Shown piece by piece: positions 1-6,110 of a stretch of 22,792 nt of DNA. The notes beneath the pieces are model-generated. The model saw nothing but the letters and a program-made list of their open reading frames with translations. It did not search any database and had not been told where the DNA came from. The number at the start of each line of letters is the position of its first letter. Positions within the stretch are counted from its first letter, which is position 1. The position numbers and the translations under genes are program-made. The DNA comes from an uncultured Leuconostoc sp. (GTDB lineage: Bacteria > Bacillota > Bacilli > Lactobacillales > Lactobacillaceae): assembly GCF_946222815.1 (NCBI RefSeq), contig NZ_CAMJRK010000016.1, forward strand, positions 1 through 22,792. The letters are read 5' to 3'.

Positions 1-10
1 CTGCCAGTCA

Positions 11-30
11 TCTGCACGATATCGTGCAGA
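11..30. repeat. 20-bp perfect palindrome
   Basis: TCTGCACGATATCGTGCAGA equals its own reverse complement, with no spacer and a GATATC centre. No T-tract follows, so it does not look like an intrinsic terminator. It could be an operator for a dimeric regulator, or the end of a structure belonging to the gene left of the window. The symmetry is certain; the function is unknown. Confidence 0.5.
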
Positions 31-99
31 AATTTCAAATCAACTACTAATTTAAAAAATGTTGTAAAAGTCATAAAAATTTATAAAGATACCCCAAAA

Positions 100-112
100 G
101 ATAAATTTTATC
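100..112. promoter_or_regulatory. Short palindrome upstream of the YhgE/Pip-like gene
   Basis: GATAAA-T-TTTATC lies about 40 bp before the first start codon, in a very AT-rich leader. It could be an operator for the TetR-family protein encoded next to the transporter-like gene, but A/T palindromes this short arise easily by chance. I could not assign a convincing -35/-10 pair to this leader. Confidence 0.2.
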
Positions 113-152
113 GTTATGCTAGTAAGGTATATCGTAAATAGAAGAGGTTTTT

Positions 153-1697
153 ATGTCAAGTTGGCAATATTTATTAAAAAATAAGCGACAATTAGTGAAG
201 TGGTTAGTTGCTGCTATCATACCTGTTGTATTTGTAACAGGGTTCTTAGTTACAATGGGCCATACGACCCAACAGGCTAGTAGATTAAAAGTGGCAGTGG
301 TTAATTTAGATGATGGCAGTCGTTATCGTGGGAAACAACAAAATATTGGGATTGATTTTTCGCGTCGACTACACAATCAAAAAACATTCATTGCTGTCAA
401 TTACCCGACAAAAAAGCAAGCAACGTCAGCTTTACGTGATGGTAAAATTAATGCCATTGTGGTTATACCGGCAGCATTGACAAGCCAATTATCAGATTTT
501 CAAAAATCTGGAAAGACAGTTAATTTGCAACAAATAATTGCTAGTGGACAAAGTCAATTTGCATCGCAATATTTGCAACGTCAGTTAACGCAAGCGTTGC
601 ATCGCGAAAATGCGCTTTTGATGGTCGGAACGGCTAATAGTTCAATGTTAAAAAATTTGGCCAATCAAAGTCAACATTTATCTCAACAAGCCAACGATTT
701 ACAGACTAATTTGCAAGCTGTTGGGAATGGTATTGATGCACAGACAGCTAGTGATCTTCAAAGCACAGCACAAGAAGAGACGGCAAAACTAGCAAGCTAT
801 TCCGCACAACTTAATGATGCGATTAGCGCAGGAGATACGACCAAGATAAGTAAAATGGCTTCAGCGATTAATGATGTATCCTATACCATGCAAACGTCGG
901 TAGTCGGTGGTATTAGTAATATGGCAGCTAATTTAAATAACACAAAATCGTTGAGTGATGAATCTGGTATTATTCAATCAAGTGCAAAGAACATTCAACA
1001 AGGACAGTCTGATATTGCTGGCAAATTAAAAGATACATTGGGTGACCAAGAGTCGAGTAAAAATCCGTCACCATTATCGCAAATGATGGTTTTTGATATG
1101 ACAGATATGCAACCTATTAAGCAAGATGGTCAACGTATTTTAGCGACCCTATTAGTCATTGGCGTGACTTTGTTGTCTATTTTATTTGGCTTAGTATTAC
1201 CGATAAAATCAACCAAGCCAGAAATGCTTGCACTGGAACAATGGTGGCGTAATTTCCAAGTTGGTGGAATCATGAGTGTTATGAGTGCCATGTTGATGAC
1301 AGTTAGTGCGGTATTTTGGCAAATATCATTAGAAAAAATTTTTGCCATCACAACTGTGACTTTGTTGGCTGCTTGGGCGATGATGAGTATTGTTTGGTAT
1401 TTAAAACAAGTATTAGGTCAAAGTGGCTGGTGGCTGTCAATAGTTCTTATGATAGGGCAACTTATTTTTACAGTCACATCACTGCCTAGCAGCGTGTCAA
1501 CGACTACATTTAATGTCATACGTAGCTTATTACCATTGCCTGCCTTAAATCGTGCGATTAACCAGTTGATATTTGGTGGCAATGTACAACAAAATGTCGC
1601 TATAATAACACTTTGGCTACTTAGTGTTACCATTTTATTAGTGACGTACTATCGCGTAAAGCAGCGTCAAAATCTTAAAGAAATACTGACTGATTGA
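153..1697 (+). CDS. YhgE/Pip-like ABC-2 family membrane protein (short form)
   Basis: Membrane protein of 514 aa with the layout of the YhgE/Pip (phage infection protein-like) branch of ABC-2 permeases. One N-terminal transmembrane segment (about residues 18-38) is followed by a large extracytoplasmic part (about 40-325). That part begins with a KVAVVNLDDGS-type beta segment typical of the family and continues into a Q/N/S-rich, probably helical stretch. Five hydrophobic segments follow near 326-348, 370-392, 395-417, 424-445 and 482-502. Family members are often 700-900 aa, so the external region is short. Translation starts at ATG after an AGAGG ribosome binding site. The next gene is a TetR-type regulator, an arrangement common for exporter-like membrane proteins. 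There is no ATPase gene beside it. The substrate is unknown; the family has been linked to phage adsorption and to secretion-associated proteins such as EsaA. Family assignment is fairly sure, function is not. Confidence 0.75.
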   Translation: MSSWQYLLKNKRQLVKWLVAAIIPVVFVTGFLVTMGHTTQQASRLKVAVVNLDDGSRYRGKQQNIGIDFSRRLHNQKTFIAVNYPTKKQATSALRDGKINAIVVIPAALTSQLSDFQKSGKTVNLQQIIASGQSQFASQYLQRQLTQALHRENALLMVGTANSSMLKNLANQSQHLSQQANDLQTNLQAVGNGIDAQTASDLQSTAQEETAKLASYSAQLNDAISAGDTTKISKMASAINDVSYTMQTSVVGGISNMAANLNNTKSLSDESGIIQSSAKNIQQGQSDIAGKLKDTLGDQESSKNPSPLSQMMVFDMTDMQPIKQDGQRILATLLVIGVTLLSILFGLVLPIKSTKPEMLALEQWWRNFQVGGIMSVMSAMLMTVSAVFWQISLEKIFAITTVTLLAAWAMMSIVWYLKQVLGQSGWWLSIVLMIGQLIFTVTSLPSSVSTTTFNVIRSLLPLPALNRAINQLIFGGNVQQNVAIITLWLLSVTILLVTYYRVKQRQNLKEILTD

Positions 1698-1750
1698 ACA
1701 ATAAACTGCTAATTGATTAGTAAAAGTTACAAATATGATAAAAATTGTAC

Positions 1751-1779
1751 TATTTTACGATTAAAAAGGGTGTAAAATA
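1751..1779. promoter_or_regulatory. Inverted repeat upstream of the TetR gene
   Basis: TATTTTAC (1751-1758) and GTAAAATA (1772-1779) are perfect inverted 8-mers with a 13-nt gap; their centres are 21 bp apart, two helical turns. The pair spans the ribosome-binding region just before the regulator's start, where TetR proteins often repress themselves. The role as operator is inferred. Confidence 0.35.
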
Positions 1780-1784
1780 ATGAT

Positions 1785-2375
1785 ATGAGAACAAAGACCA
1801 GTACAAGTGAAGTTACACGTGAACGTATTTTGCTAGCAGCAACAGACTTATTTTTAGCAAAAGGGTATGAACAAACAACGACACGCGAAATTACTAAAGT
1901 ACTCAACGTCACACAGCCAGCATTGTATCATTATTTTGGAGATAAAGAGGCCTTGTTTGTTGAGGTCATCAAACGGGTAGGGAAACAAGTATCAGATAGT
2001 ATGTATGCTATTTTAGGCCAATCATATGATTGGCCTAATGATCAACTTGTTGCTATGACAAAAGTTATCGTTAGACGTCATCCGCGCGATGTTTTCACCT
2101 TGATACATGGCAGCTTTAACTTATTATCATTAGAAAATCAAAGAGAATTGGGCCTTGTTTTTGGTCGCGATTATGTGGCACCAATCGCAAGTTTTTTTGA
2201 TCAAGAGGCATTGAAGCTGCGTCAGCATGTTGATTCTCGTGTAGCTAGTTCCTTTTATATTACCAGTTTGGCACCATTGTTTGGTGATTTTCATCGGCTT
2301 AATGGTACAGTAGACATGACAGAAAGAATAAAACAATTGCTTGATCTCATTCTTTACGGTGTCTCCGAACGTTGA
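1785..2375 (+). CDS. TetR/AcrR-family transcriptional regulator
   Basis: DNA-binding repressor-type protein of 196 aa. The N-terminal TetR domain (about residues 11-57) shows the usual order: RERILLAATDLFLAKGY, then the helix-turn-helix TTTREITKVLNVTQPALYHYFGDKEALF, ending in the conserved Y-H-Y-F and K-E-L-like segment. The C-terminal ligand and dimer region (60-196) is not recognisable as a known ligand class. The start is the only ATG fitting the domain; AAGGG lies about 14 nt upstream, a rather long spacing. It sits 87 bp after the YhgE/Pip-like gene on the same strand, so it probably controls that gene and itself, perhaps through the inverted repeat just before it. Its stop codon overlaps the rpmG promoter. 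Confidence 0.85.
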   Translation: MRTKTSTSEVTRERILLAATDLFLAKGYEQTTTREITKVLNVTQPALYHYFGDKEALFVEVIKRVGKQVSDSMYAILGQSYDWPNDQLVAMTKVIVRRHPRDVFTLIHGSFNLLSLENQRELGLVFGRDYVAPIASFFDQEALKLRQHVDSRVASSFYITSLAPLFGDFHRLNGTVDMTERIKQLLDLILYGVSER

Positions 2376-2400
2376 ATTTTGTACGTTTAGATGGTATGAT
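2372..2400 (+). promoter_or_regulatory. Promoter of rpmG-secE
   Basis: TTGAAT (2372-2377), a 17-nt spacer and TATGAT (2395-2400) preceded by an extended -10 TG (2392-2393). The -35 box overlaps the tetR stop codon. This is a near-consensus sigma-A promoter giving a short leader to rpmG. Confidence 0.75.
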
Positions 2401-2429
2401 ATAGTGAGAATTTAACGGAGATAACACAT

Positions 2430-2579
2430 ATGGCTAGTCAAAAAGTATCACTCGCGTGCACAATTTGTGGTTCACGTAATTACACGGTAGCATTATCAAA
2501 AGATCGCACAGAGCGTCTTGCAGTTAATAAATTTTGTGCTTTTTGTGGCAAGCATACATTGCACCAGCAAACAAAGTAA
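2430..2579 (+). CDS. rpmG: 50S ribosomal protein L33
   Basis: Small basic protein of the large ribosomal subunit, 49 aa, starting MASQKVSLACTICGSRNY. It carries two CxxC pairs (C10/C13 and C36/C39), so it is the zinc-binding form of L33 rather than the cysteine-free form made under zinc shortage. ACGGAG precedes the ATG as ribosome binding site. The order rpmG-secE-nusG is conserved across Firmicutes, and secE begins 11 nt downstream. It is driven by the near-consensus promoter overlapping the end of the TetR gene. Length and motifs are normal for the family. Confidence 0.95.
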   Translation: MASQKVSLACTICGSRNYTVALSKDRTERLAVNKFCAFCGKHTLHQQTK

Positions 2580-2590
2580 AGGTTAGAAAT

Positions 2591-2764
2591 ATGTTGAAGT
2601 ATTTTAGAAACGTTGCAACAGAGATGAAGCGAGTAACTTGGTTATCACAAGAACAAGCATCTAAAGAAGCGGTGACAGTTATCACTGTTTCAGTTGTTTT
2701 TGCCTTATTTTTGGGTGGTGCAGACTGGCTGTTGCAAAATGGATTTAATTTCATTCTAAATTAA
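2591..2764 (+). CDS. secE: Preprotein translocase subunit SecE
   Basis: Single-span membrane subunit of the SecYEG protein-export channel, 57 aa. A short cytoplasmic amphipathic part carries the conserved signature VATEMKRVTWLSQEQASKEA (residues 8-27). One transmembrane helix follows (about 28-50, VTVITVSVVFALFLGGADWLL). I start it at the ATG at 2591, preceded by AAAGGT; a longer frame exists upstream but overlaps rpmG and has no support. It is the minimal one-helix Gram-positive form. A terminator follows 41 nt after the stop, separating it from nusG. Confidence 0.93.
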   Translation: MLKYFRNVATEMKRVTWLSQEQASKEAVTVITVSVVFALFLGGADWLLQNGFNFILN

Positions 2765-2805
2765 TAGCGAAAGTATTCAAAATATAGTATACTAGTAGTA
2801 TCAGC

Positions 2806-2832
2806 AAGGACTTCGTTACGAGGTCTTTTTTT
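2806..2832 (+). terminator. Intrinsic terminator between secE and nusG
   Basis: GACTTCG (2809-2815), loop TTA, CGAGGTC (2819-2825) with one G-T pair, then T7. Flanking A-T pairs extend the stem. It should end rpmG-secE transcripts, at least partly. Upstream, TATACT at 2788-2793 could be a -10 box, but no good -35 accompanies it. Confidence 0.75.
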
Positions 2833-2841
2833 ATAGCAAAA

Positions 2842-2900
2842 AAGGAGAAGCCTTAGAAAACGTTGAATGATTACTATAGACTAAAAGTAATCATTCAATG
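2842..2900 (+). promoter_or_regulatory. nusG leader: Shine-Dalgarno sequence followed by a 15-bp hairpin
   Basis: A strong AAGGAG (2842-2847) lies far upstream of nusG. Between it and the gene is an inverted repeat: CGTTGAATGATTACT (2861-2875), loop of 10 nt, AGTAATCATTCAATG (2886-2900), paired throughout with one G-T. No T-tract follows, so it is not a terminator. A weak promoter (TTAGAA 2853-2858, 16 nt, TATAGA 2875-2880) overlaps it, so the palindrome could instead be an operator. The role is open. Confidence 0.5.
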
Positions 2901-2917
2901 AATTGGGCAAATTAATT

Positions 2918-3547
2918 ATGTCAGAAAATAACGAATTACCACAAGAAAACAAAGACGAAGCAATTGCTAATAACGATAATATTGAAAAATCATGGTTTGT
3001 TGTGCATACCTATTCCGGATATGAACACAAAGTGAAGGCTAACTTAGAGTCTCGTACACAAACCATGGGTATGTCAGAACAGATTTTCCGAATTTTAGTG
3101 CCAGAACAAGAAGTAACAACTATTCAAGATGGCGAAGCAAAAACGTCTGTTGAAAATGATTTTCCGGGTTATGTTTTAGTTGAAATGGCGACACCACATG
3201 ACTACAATATGACCGATGAAGCTTGGTATGTTGTGCGTAACACACCAGGTGTCACAGGGTTCTTGGGCTCTCACGGGGCCGGATCAAAACCAAATTCATT
3301 AATGCCTGAAGAAGTTGATCTTTTGATGAAGCGTATGGGTATGGTAACGCGTGAAGTCGTTGATATAACAGTTGAGATCGGACAAATAGTTAAAATCATT
3401 ACTGGGCCTTTTTCTGGTATGGAAGCAACTGTTACAATGGTTGATGTTGACAAGCAAATATTGGAAGCAACGGTTGAAGTGTTTGGGCGTGAAACACCAA
3501 CAGAATTAGACTTTGCTGATGTTGATACTGTTTTAGATGAAGCCTAA
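2918..3547 (+). CDS. nusG: Transcription termination/antitermination factor NusG
   Basis: RNA-polymerase-associated elongation factor of 209 aa. An acidic, Asn/Glu-rich N-terminal extension (residues 1-22) precedes the NGN domain (about 24-135), seen in KSWFVVHTYSGYEHKVKANLE, FPGYVLVEM and WYVVRNTPGVTGFLG. The C-terminal KOW domain (about 155-205) shows VKIITGPFSGMEATVTMVD and EVFGRETPTELDF. The start is uncertain: ATG at 2918 has only a weak GGG upstream, while an in-frame TTG at 2903 adds five residues and lies just after the hairpin that follows AAGGAG. I report the ATG because the extension is poorly conserved in any case. The gene is separated from secE by a terminator, so it relies on readthrough or its own weak promoter. 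Confidence 0.93.
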   Translation: MSENNELPQENKDEAIANNDNIEKSWFVVHTYSGYEHKVKANLESRTQTMGMSEQIFRILVPEQEVTTIQDGEAKTSVENDFPGYVLVEMATPHDYNMTDEAWYVVRNTPGVTGFLGSHGAGSKPNSLMPEEVDLLMKRMGMVTREVVDITVEIGQIVKIITGPFSGMEATVTMVDVDKQILEATVEVFGRETPTELDFADVDTVLDEA

Positions 3548-3571
3548 GATAGTACAAAATTCAATAAATAC

Positions 3572-3600
3572 TTGCGAAAAAAGATATTATCTTATATAAT
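3572..3600 (+). promoter_or_regulatory. Promoter of rplK-rplA
   Basis: TTGCGA (3572-3577), 17-nt spacer, consensus TATAAT (3595-3600). It lies 25 nt after nusG and gives a leader of about 65 nt holding the L1-type structure. Confidence 0.8.
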
Positions 3601-3608
3601 TAAGGGGT

Positions 3609-3654
3609 ATGTCATCGACATGCGTGGGAGCAGCACTTAAGCTGCGTCTACCAC
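3609..3654 (+). promoter_or_regulatory. rplK leader with probable L1-binding structure
   Basis: Two stem-loops precede the ribosome binding site. The first is ATGTC-ATC-GACAT (3609-3621). The second has an outer stem GTGG (3624-3627)/CCAC (3651-3654), an asymmetric internal loop with GAG, and an inner stem GCAGC (3630-3634)/GCTGC (3641-3645). A GTGGGAG element opposite a TACCAC-like strand is what I would expect of the site by which L1 represses its own operon. The assignment rests on this resemblance and on position. Confidence 0.6.
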
Positions 3655-3674
3655 AACACGAGGAGGAAAAAATC

Positions 3675-4139
3675 GTGGCTAAAAAAGTTACAACAGTAGT
3701 TAAACTACAAATTGCCGCTGCTAAAGCAACGCCAGCACCACCAGTTGGTCCTGCGTTGGGACAAGCCGGTATTAACATTGCGCAATTCACAAAAGAATTT
3801 AATGCGCGTACTGCAGAACAAGCAGGTTCAATCATTCCGGTTGAAATCTCTGTTTTCGATGATCGTTCATTCGAATTCGTTACAAAGACACCACCTGCTG
3901 CTGACCAATTACGTAAAATCGTTGGTAAGGGTTCAGGAGAACCTAATACTAAAAAGGTTGGAAACGTTACTTTGGATCAAGTTCGTGCAATTGCTGAAAA
4001 CAAAATGGGTGATTTAAATGCCAATGACATTACATCAGCTATGCGTATGATCGAAGGTACAGCACGTTCAATGGGTGTTACTGTTGAGGGTGTTGACTTG
4101 ACTGTTGACGGTACAGCAATCAAGGAGGACGCAGAATAA
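3675..4139 (+). CDS. rplK: 50S ribosomal protein L11
   Basis: L11 of the GTPase-associated centre of the large subunit, 154 aa. The N-terminal domain shows KLQIAAAKATPAPPVGPALG and GINIAQFTKEFNART. The C-terminal 23S rRNA-binding domain shows GSGEPNTKKVGNVT and MIEGTARSMGV. The start is a GTG after a perfect GAGGAGG (3660-3666); an upstream ATG in frame at 3609 lies inside the leader hairpin and would add 22 unrelated residues, so I reject it. L11 is usually about 141 aa and ends soon after the ARSMG motif; here a tail of about 14 residues ending in KEDAE follows. The TAA overlaps the rplA ATG by one base (TAATG), giving translational coupling. Confidence 0.95.
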   Translation: MAKKVTTVVKLQIAAAKATPAPPVGPALGQAGINIAQFTKEFNARTAEQAGSIIPVEISVFDDRSFEFVTKTPPAADQLRKIVGKGSGEPNTKKVGNVTLDQVRAIAENKMGDLNANDITSAMRMIEGTARSMGVTVEGVDLTVDGTAIKEDAE

Positions 4140-4831
4140 TGACTCAAAAACATGGTAAAAAGTATGTTGCAGCCTTAGCAAAGGTAGAAGCTGAAAAGAA
4201 CTACGCTTTGACTGAAGCAGTAACTTTGATTAAAGAAATTGATTATGCTAACTATGATGCTTCTGTTGAAGTTGTCTTTAAGTTGAATGTTGACACACGT
4301 CAAGCAGATCAACAATTACGTGGTGCCGTTGTTTTGCCAAACGGAACTGGTAAAGACAAGAAGGTTATTGTCTTTGCGCAAGGCGACAAAGCTAAGGAAG
4401 CGGAAGCTGCCGGAGCTGATGTTGTTGGTGCTGCTGACTTAGTAGCACAAATTCAAGGTGGTTGGATGGATTTTGACACAGCCATTGCGACACCTGATAT
4501 GATGGCTCAAGTTGGCCGTGTTGCGCGTATTTTGGGTCCTAAGGGATTGATGCCTAACCCAAAGACTGGTACAGTTACAATGGATGTTACCAAGGCTGTT
4601 TCAGATGCTAAGGGTGGACAAGTGACATACCGTACAGACCGTGACGGAAACGTTGCTGTACCTGTTGGTCGTGTATCATTTGATGAAGCTAAGTTGACTG
4701 AAAATATCAAGACAATTGCTGATACTGTTTTGAAGTCTCGTCCAGCCGCTGTTAAGGGTGCGTATGTAGAACACGTGTCACTTTCGTCAACAGTTAGTCC
4801 AGCCGTTGCGTTGGATGTTAACTCATTGTAA
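4139..4831 (+). CDS. rplA: 50S ribosomal protein L1
   Basis: L1 stalk protein and translational repressor of the rplK-rplA operon, 230 aa, normal length. Conserved segments include DASVEVVFKLNVDTRQADQQLRGAV near the start, ILGPKGLMPNPKTGTV in the middle and the C-terminal KAVSDAKGGQVTYRTDRDGNV. The ribosome binding site AAGGAGG lies inside the end of rplK and the start codon overlaps the rplK stop, so the two are coupled and L1 would control both through the leader ahead of rplK. The next cistron, rplJ, has its own promoter. Confidence 0.96.
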   Translation: MTQKHGKKYVAALAKVEAEKNYALTEAVTLIKEIDYANYDASVEVVFKLNVDTRQADQQLRGAVVLPNGTGKDKKVIVFAQGDKAKEAEAAGADVVGAADLVAQIQGGWMDFDTAIATPDMMAQVGRVARILGPKGLMPNPKTGTVTMDVTKAVSDAKGGQVTYRTDRDGNVAVPVGRVSFDEAKLTENIKTIADTVLKSRPAAVKGAYVEHVSLSSTVSPAVALDVNSL

Positions 4832-4834
4832 AAT

Positions 4835-4863
4835 TTGACGATATCAACTTCGTTTGATATACT
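4835..4863 (+). promoter_or_regulatory. Promoter of rplJ-rplL
   Basis: TTGACG (4835-4840), 17-nt spacer, TATACT (4858-4863) with extended -10 TG at 4855-4856. The spacer contains the inverted repeat ATATCAA (4841-4847)/TTGATAT (4854-4860), which overlaps the -10 box. This may be chance or an operator. Confidence 0.8.
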
Positions 4864-4885
4864 TATTAAGTAAATTAAATCATTT

Positions 4886-4980
4886 TGCCTAAGACTCAGG
4901 AGGTACTTGTACCTTAATATCCTGCCGAGGAAGTTTAAAAAACTTTTCCCGTGTGTCTTTTGGTACACGGGATTTCTTTT
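4886..4980 (+). promoter_or_regulatory. L10-type ribosomal protein leader of rplJ
   Basis: The segment GCCTAAGACTCAGGAGG and, after a short GGTAC/GTACC hairpin, ATCCTGCCGAGGAAG match the conserved core of the L10 leader of Firmicutes, bound by the L10-L12 complex. After the core, GGAAGTTT (4929-4936) can pair with AAACTTTTCC (4940-4949), using the first C residues of the terminator stem that follows. The two folds are therefore mutually exclusive, as expected of an antiterminator/terminator switch. Pairing is visible in the sequence; regulation by L10 is known for the family. Confidence 0.85.
4948..4980 (+). terminator. Attenuator terminator in the rplJ leader
   Basis: CCCGTGT (4948-4954) pairs with ACACGGG (4965-4971), with an extra G-T pair inside, then ATTTCTTTT. 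It lies between promoter and gene, so it acts as the conditional terminator of the L10 leader. Confidence 0.75.
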
Positions 4981-5013
4981 GCAAAATAATATGATGAAAG
5001 GAGAATATATATC

Positions 5014-5574
5014 ATGAGTGAAAAAGCTATTGCAGTCAAAGCGCAAAAAGTTGAAGAAATTGCTGATCAATTCAAGAATGCTGCTTCAGCAGTTGTTGTT
5101 GATGCTCGTGGATTGACAGTTGCTCAATCTACAGAGTTACGTCATCAGTTGCGTCAAGAAGGTGTTGTGCTTGAAGTTATCAAGAACAAGATTTTGACAC
5201 GTGCTGCTGAAAAAGCTGGATTTGCTGAATTGAACGGCGTTTTCGCCGGTCCTTCAGCTGTTGCATTCTCAAATGATGATGCGATTGCACCATCACGTAT
5301 TTTGAAGAAGTTTGCTGACGCCAACGAAAAGTTGGAAATTAAGGGTGGTGTTGTCGATGGCAACATTGCTAACTTGGATGACATTAACAAATATGCTTCT
5401 TTGCCATCACGCGAAGGGTTGTTTGGACAATTGTTGGCCGAATTCCAATTCCCAATCCGTTCATTTGCATATGCTGTTAAGGCGTTGCAAGAAAAATTGG
5501 AAGAGGAAAATGGTGGCTCAGCCACTACTACCGAAGAAGTGCCTGTTGCTGAAGCAGCAACAGATGCTGAATAA
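5014..5574 (+). CDS. rplJ: 50S ribosomal protein L10
   Basis: Base of the L7/L12 stalk, 186 aa. The N-terminal rRNA-binding domain shows the family segments FKNAASAVVVDARGLTVAQS and LRHQLRQEGVVLEVIKNKIL. The later helical part (AKFAD-like, PSREGLFGQLLAEFQFPIRSFAYAVKALQEKLEE) binds L12 dimers. It is slightly longer than the usual 165-175 aa because of an acidic, Ala/Thr-rich tail ending TDAE. Ribosome binding site AAAGGAG, ATG start. Expression is set by the promoter at 4835 and the leader attenuator. rplL follows after 38 nt. Confidence 0.96.
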   Translation: MSEKAIAVKAQKVEEIADQFKNAASAVVVDARGLTVAQSTELRHQLRQEGVVLEVIKNKILTRAAEKAGFAELNGVFAGPSAVAFSNDDAIAPSRILKKFADANEKLEIKGGVVDGNIANLDDINKYASLPSREGLFGQLLAEFQFPIRSFAYAVKALQEKLEEENGGSATTTEEVPVAEAATDAE

Positions 5575-5612
5575 TAAAAAACTAACACACAAAAAATTGG
5601 AGGATTTTAATC

Positions 5613-5978
5613 ATGGCTTTTGATAAAGACGCGATTATCGCATCATTGAAGGATGCAACAATCTTGGATTTGGCTGACTTGGTTTCAGCAATCGAAGAAG
5701 AATTTGACGTTTCAGCAGCAGCACCCGTAGCAGCAGCTGGAGCCGCCGATGGCGGTGCCGCCGAAAAGACAGACTTCGACGTAGAATTAACTTCAGCAGG
5801 TACTGCTAAAGTTAAGGTTATCAAGGCAGTTCGTGAAGCAACTGGTCTTGGATTGAAGGAAGCTAAGGACTTAGTTGACAATGCACCTTCAATCGTCAAG
5901 GAAGGTCTTGACGAAGCTGCTGCCAATGAATTGAAAGAAACTTTGGAAGCAACTGGCGCAGCAGTAGCATTAAAGTAA
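5613..5978 (+). CDS. rplL: 50S ribosomal protein L7/L12
   Basis: Stalk protein that recruits translation factors, 121 aa, normal length. The N-terminal dimerisation domain (residues 1-35, ATILDLADLVSAIEEEFDV) is joined by an Ala/Gly-rich hinge (about 36-52) to the factor-binding C-terminal domain (53-121) with KVIKAVREATGLGLKEAKDLV and P-x-x-V-K-E-G. TTGGAGGA precedes the ATG. It shares the rplJ promoter, and normally must be made in excess over L10; its own strong ribosome binding site fits that. In Bacillus, ybxB and rpoB follow; here only the ybxB-like gene does. Confidence 0.97.
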   Translation: MAFDKDAIIASLKDATILDLADLVSAIEEEFDVSAAAPVAAAGAADGGAAEKTDFDVELTSAGTAKVKVIKAVREATGLGLKEAKDLVDNAPSIVKEGLDEAAANELKETLEATGAAVALK

Positions 5979-5996
5979 TTTCGTTTTTTCGAAATT
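5977..5996 (+). other. Hairpin after rplL
   Basis: AATTTCG, loop T6, CGAAATT, beginning at the rplL stop codon. There is no T-tract after the stem, so it is more likely a 3'-end stabilising hairpin than a terminator. Confidence 0.35.
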
Positions 5997-6029
5997 ATGA
6001 ATTAGGCAATATAAGTTAAGGTTTTTCGT

Positions 6030-6056
6030 TTGAAATCATAACTAATTTGCTATATT
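6030..6056 (+). promoter_or_regulatory. Possible promoter of the methyltransferase-tadA pair
   Basis: TTGAAA (6030-6035) and TATATT (6051-6056) with a short 15-nt spacer. Transcription would start inside the terminator stem that follows, so the new transcript could not form that terminator while upstream transcripts would. Confidence 0.35.
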
Positions 6057-6085
6057 AAAAGGGGTGCTTCGGTACTTCTTTTTTT
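6057..6085 (+). terminator. Terminator of the rplJ-rplL operon
   Basis: AAAAGGGGTGC (6057-6067), TTCG tetraloop, GTACTTCTTTT (6072-6082), all paired with several G-T pairs, then further T residues. Confidence 0.75.
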
Positions 6086-6110
6086 GTACATAAGACTTAA
6101 GGAGCTATTA

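Noticed and set aside
2863..2901. Short leader ORF (TTG start, 12 codons) inside the nusG hairpin, ending 1 nt before TTG 2903
   Set aside because: Its start is 15 nt from AAGGAG and the sequence is forced by the inverted repeat; coupling to nusG is possible but unsupported.
3609..3674. Longer rplK start adding 22 residues
   Set aside because: It lies in the leader hairpins, while GTG 3675 has a perfect ribosome binding site and fits the L11 N-terminus.
4507..5070. Open frame of 187 codons on the - strand
   Set aside because: It mirrors rplA, the rplJ leader and the start of rplJ, with no family resemblance or ribosome binding site.
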